The position numbers and the translations under genes are program-made. This document shows positions 61,691-64,000 of a DNA stretch of 64,000 nt, piece after piece. The notes beneath the pieces were generated by a model, which saw only the letters and a list, made by a program, of their open reading frames with translations, ran no database searches and was not told where the DNA came from. This DNA is from Nonlabens sp. MB-3u-79 (GTDB lineage Bacteria > Bacteroidota > Bacteroidia > Flavobacteriales > Flavobacteriaceae), in contig NZ_CP025116.1 of assembly GCF_002831625.1 (NCBI RefSeq), forward strand, positions 1 to 64,000. The letters run 5' to 3'. How positions within the stretch are numbered: position 1 is the stretch's first letter; each line of letters begins with the position of its first letter.

Positions 61691-63712
61691 ATGAAAAAGT
61701 TAGTTTTCCTTATCATTTTATTAATCAGCGCCACATCATACGGACAAGAAATGGGCACGGGATTTACCCTCTTGGAAACTGGAAAATACAGCGAGGCACA
61801 AGTATTCTTTAAAAATATACTAGAAAAATACCCTACTAATAGAACGGCAAGACTTTGTTATGGGCGTGCGTTGGGACTTAACGGCCTCACGGTTGCTGCA
61901 AAAGAATTATTCACCGCCTTGAAAGCAGATTACCCAACTGATTTTGAAGTTTCTTTAAATGTTGCTGAATCGCTATTATGGAATAACGATTATGAAGATG
62001 CTAGAACCCTATATGTTGATCTGGTAAAAAAAGATTCGACAAGTTTTCCTGCGACTTTGGGATATGCTAATACGTTGTCTAACTTGCAAGAATATGACAA
62101 TGCCTTATTATATGTAGGTAAAGCTCTCGACATTTTACCAGGGAATGCAAATGCAATGGTTTCTAAAAAGTACATGAGATTAGGCAAAGCGTCACAAGTA
62201 TTGGCATTTCAAGACTACACAACAGCCATCGCTTTATTAGAACAAAATTTACAAGATTTCCCCAACGATGCCGACACTAATAAGTCACTAGCTAATGTTT
62301 ATGTAACCCGTAAAGACTTTGAAAAAGCCAATCTTATTTATAGTAATTTAAAAAATAAAGTAACTGGCCTAGTAGGGCAATCACTTGTAGCTCATTTAAT
62401 GCGCAAGGACAAAAAAGCACTAGAACTCGCTGCAACCGCAACTGATTTGGTACAGAACGATTCCATTCAAACCATGGATAGCCAGGAACGTTATATACAA
62501 GCGTTGATCTGGAATGGAAAATACCAACAAGCGAGAACTAGTATTGATTCTTTAACGGATCGATTAGGATCCAACAATAGAATTGTAGCCCTGAGCGCTT
62601 CCCTATCCATGTACACTGGACAGATTAATAAGGGCATTGAATATTATCAAACTATTCTTTTAACAGACAGCACTTCCTTTAATGGAAATTTAGGAATTGC
62701 AAATGCGTATCGCGGACAAGGAAATCTGGCAAAAGCTTATGAGTTTGCTCAAAAAACACTCCACTATTATCCTGAACAAAAAGATGCCAAATCATTGATG
62801 GCAGCCATAGATAATTCACTTAGTCCCTCTGTAAACACTACGGCTGCTTATACCAGAGATAATGGAGACAATGAGGCTTACGGTAGTAGTATCAATGCAA
62901 CGATTCCGTTTTCTGACCGATTTACTGCCAGTCTTAATTACAGTTATAGAACGACGGAAAATATGACTCTAGGAAATATGGCCAATAACACTAATATATA
63001 TGTAGGTGCTAAATACCGCATCAAAAACAACACTTGGATTGAAAATAACATCGGTTTTACAAAAGCAAATGCAGATACCAATAGCTATACCGATATCAAC
63101 GGTTCTATTTTCTTAAAAACACGACCCTTTGCCTTACAAAATCTAGAAATAGGTTACAGCCGAGAGTTGCAAAACTTTAATGCTGCATTGATAGACGAGA
63201 AGATCTTCCTGAATAATTACATACTCAATTACAATATGGGAACTACATTTAACTTAGGATGGTACACGGGATTGATACACACACAACAGACCGATGGAAA
63301 CTCTAGAAATCTGCTTTTCACTTCTTTATACTACACATTTACCAACTCTCCAGCTCTAAAAGGCGGTATCAATTACCAGTACCTGAGTTATGCAGAGCAA
63401 ATCCCTACTCAGTACTTTAGCCCAAGTCGCTATCAGGCTATCGAGGCTTTTCTTGATCTTAATGGTACTTCTGGGAAATGGAATTATAATGCCAACCTAG
63501 CCAGCGGATACCAACTGGTAGAAAAAGACGACCCCACCACATTATTAAGAGCCGAAGGAAGAATGACCTACAGCTTCTCATCAAGATTACAATTAGGCGC
63601 TTATGGGAAATACAGCAACATCGCTAGCGCCACAGCAGCAGGCTTTGAGTTTACTGAAATAGGTGTTTCCTTGAGGTTGCACATTGGTAAAGGGAAGTTA
63701 TTTAGTTTTTAA
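61691..63712 (+). CDS. TPR plus outer-membrane beta-barrel protein (YaiO/PelB-like)
   Basis: 673 residues. Signal peptide MKKLVFLIILLISATSYGQ; then tetratricopeptide repeats over about 22-370 (for example LLETGKYSEAQVFFKNILEKYPTNRTARLCYGRAL and IANAYRGQGNLAKAYEFAQKTLHYYPEQ); then a C-terminal YaiO-type barrel (about 380-673) of alternating strands ending GVSLRLHIGKGKLFSF. TPR-barrel proteins such as PelB, BcsC and PgaA export polysaccharides. It is divergent from the flippase transcript and has its own terminator. Confidence 0.87.
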   Translation: MKKLVFLIILLISATSYGQEMGTGFTLLETGKYSEAQVFFKNILEKYPTNRTARLCYGRALGLNGLTVAAKELFTALKADYPTDFEVSLNVAESLLWNNDYEDARTLYVDLVKKDSTSFPATLGYANTLSNLQEYDNALLYVGKALDILPGNANAMVSKKYMRLGKASQVLAFQDYTTAIALLEQNLQDFPNDADTNKSLANVYVTRKDFEKANLIYSNLKNKVTGLVGQSLVAHLMRKDKKALELAATATDLVQNDSIQTMDSQERYIQALIWNGKYQQARTSIDSLTDRLGSNNRIVALSASLSMYTGQINKGIEYYQTILLTDSTSFNGNLGIANAYRGQGNLAKAYEFAQKTLHYYPEQKDAKSLMAAIDNSLSPSVNTTAAYTRDNGDNEAYGSSINATIPFSDRFTASLNYSYRTTENMTLGNMANNTNIYVGAKYRIKNNTWIENNIGFTKANADTNSYTDINGSIFLKTRPFALQNLEIGYSRELQNFNAALIDEKIFLNNYILNYNMGTTFNLGWYTGLIHTQQTDGNSRNLLFTSLYYTFTNSPALKGGINYQYLSYAEQIPTQYFSPSRYQAIEAFLDLNGTSGKWNYNANLASGYQLVEKDDPTTLLRAEGRMTYSFSSRLQLGAYGKYSNIASATAAGFEFTEIGVSLRLHIGKGKLFSF

Positions 63713-64000
63713 TTGTTTAGAGCTGTCAATTGTTTTTACGAGCCGCTTTTTCAATGACTAAAAAAGCGGCTTTATTGTGTGTAATAGTTGCTTAAATTTC
63801 AAATAATAAAGAACGATTACCTATCCTAAGATATTAGGTTTAATTGATCTACTAATTCAAAAAAAGTTATATAATTAAATCAATTATGTCATAAAGTCTA
63901 GTTTACTCGAGGAGCTCAACTGTTTGTGCGTGTTTTTAACTTTATATTAAAATATCTTAAAAAACAGACCCTAATTATATTTACTTGATTTGCATGATCA
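63713..64000. other. Gene-free AT-rich end of the window
   Basis: After the terminator (63741-63776) there is about 220 bases of AT-rich sequence with no ORF, tRNA or promoter box that I can support. The window stops here. Confidence 0.5.
63741..63776 (+). terminator. Terminator of the TPR-barrel gene
   Basis: AGCCGCTTTTT (63741-63751) pairs with AAAAAGCGGCT (63761-63771), then TTATTG. Well placed, 28 bases after the stop. Confidence 0.85.

Noticed and set aside
1-64000. CRISPR arrays, tRNA, rRNA, insertion sequences, prophage
   Set aside because: No regular spacer arrays, cloverleaf sequences, ribosomal signatures, transposase or phage structural genes were found on either strand.

Overview
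The window is chromosomal DNA from a marine-type member of the Flavobacteriaceae (Bacteroidota); a Nonlabens- or Dokdonia-like genus is my guess, not a demonstrated assignment. The reasons are an AT-rich sequence, Bacteroidota-type -7 promoter boxes (TAnnTTTG) with few Shine-Dalgarno sites, and family-typical genes: type III glutamine synthetase, short MenE, DUF58/MoxR/SpoIIM cluster, paired rhomboids after mutL, and GIN/PspC proteins. Base 1 is the first base of dnaA, so the numbering probably starts at the chromosome start. No rRNA, tRNA, CRISPR array, insertion sequence or prophage was recognised.

Layout. 1-1901: dnaA and a low-molecular-weight tyrosine phosphatase. 1995-5066 (-): menaquinone genes menE and menC around a CPBP membrane protease. 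5350-9518: hotdog protein, then an envelope operon of DUF4870, PadR, PspC and GIN-domain proteins. 9709-19703: redox genes (thioredoxin reductase, peroxiredoxin, thioredoxin), an NhaC antiporter, an MBL hydrolase, a patatin and several exported proteins. 19714-26552 (-): seven-gene MoxR/DUF58/DUF4350/DUF4129/SpoIIM cluster, with divergent RDD and TRIC-channel genes. 27980-31625 (-): small membrane protein, mutL and two rhomboid proteases. 32189-49545: mostly housekeeping (ABC-F ATPase, fructose-6-phosphate aldolase, Ca/Na antiporter, GSIII, purM, msrA, prfA, pyrF, RNA methyltransferase), with two adjacent exported surface proteins at 42500-44556. 49814-50482: ZIP metal transporter. 50510-63712: a polysaccharide locus.

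The polysaccharide locus is the most interesting unit. It holds manA, an ALG5/DPM-type GT2, a 1013-residue GT-C-like membrane protein, a lipoprotein, a membrane-anchored clan GH-A hydrolase, a GT4, a STAS-like protein, a flippase preceded by a 46-codon ORF, and a TPR plus outer-membrane beta-barrel protein. The parts list resembles Pel-type export (PelF GT4, PelG transporter, PelB TPR-barrel, PelA hydrolase, PelC lipoprotein), but it lacks recognisable PelD/PelE and has extra parts.

A second window-wide signal is a palindrome with core GCTTTCGCGAAAGC. It occurs 13 times exactly and twice with one mismatch, in both intergenic and coding DNA, where it is read in all three frames. Several start codons were moved downstream of the longest ORF start because of internal promoter boxes, signal peptides or family length (trxB, the methyltransferase at 47531, manA, msrA, pyrF, the outer-membrane protein at 16886).
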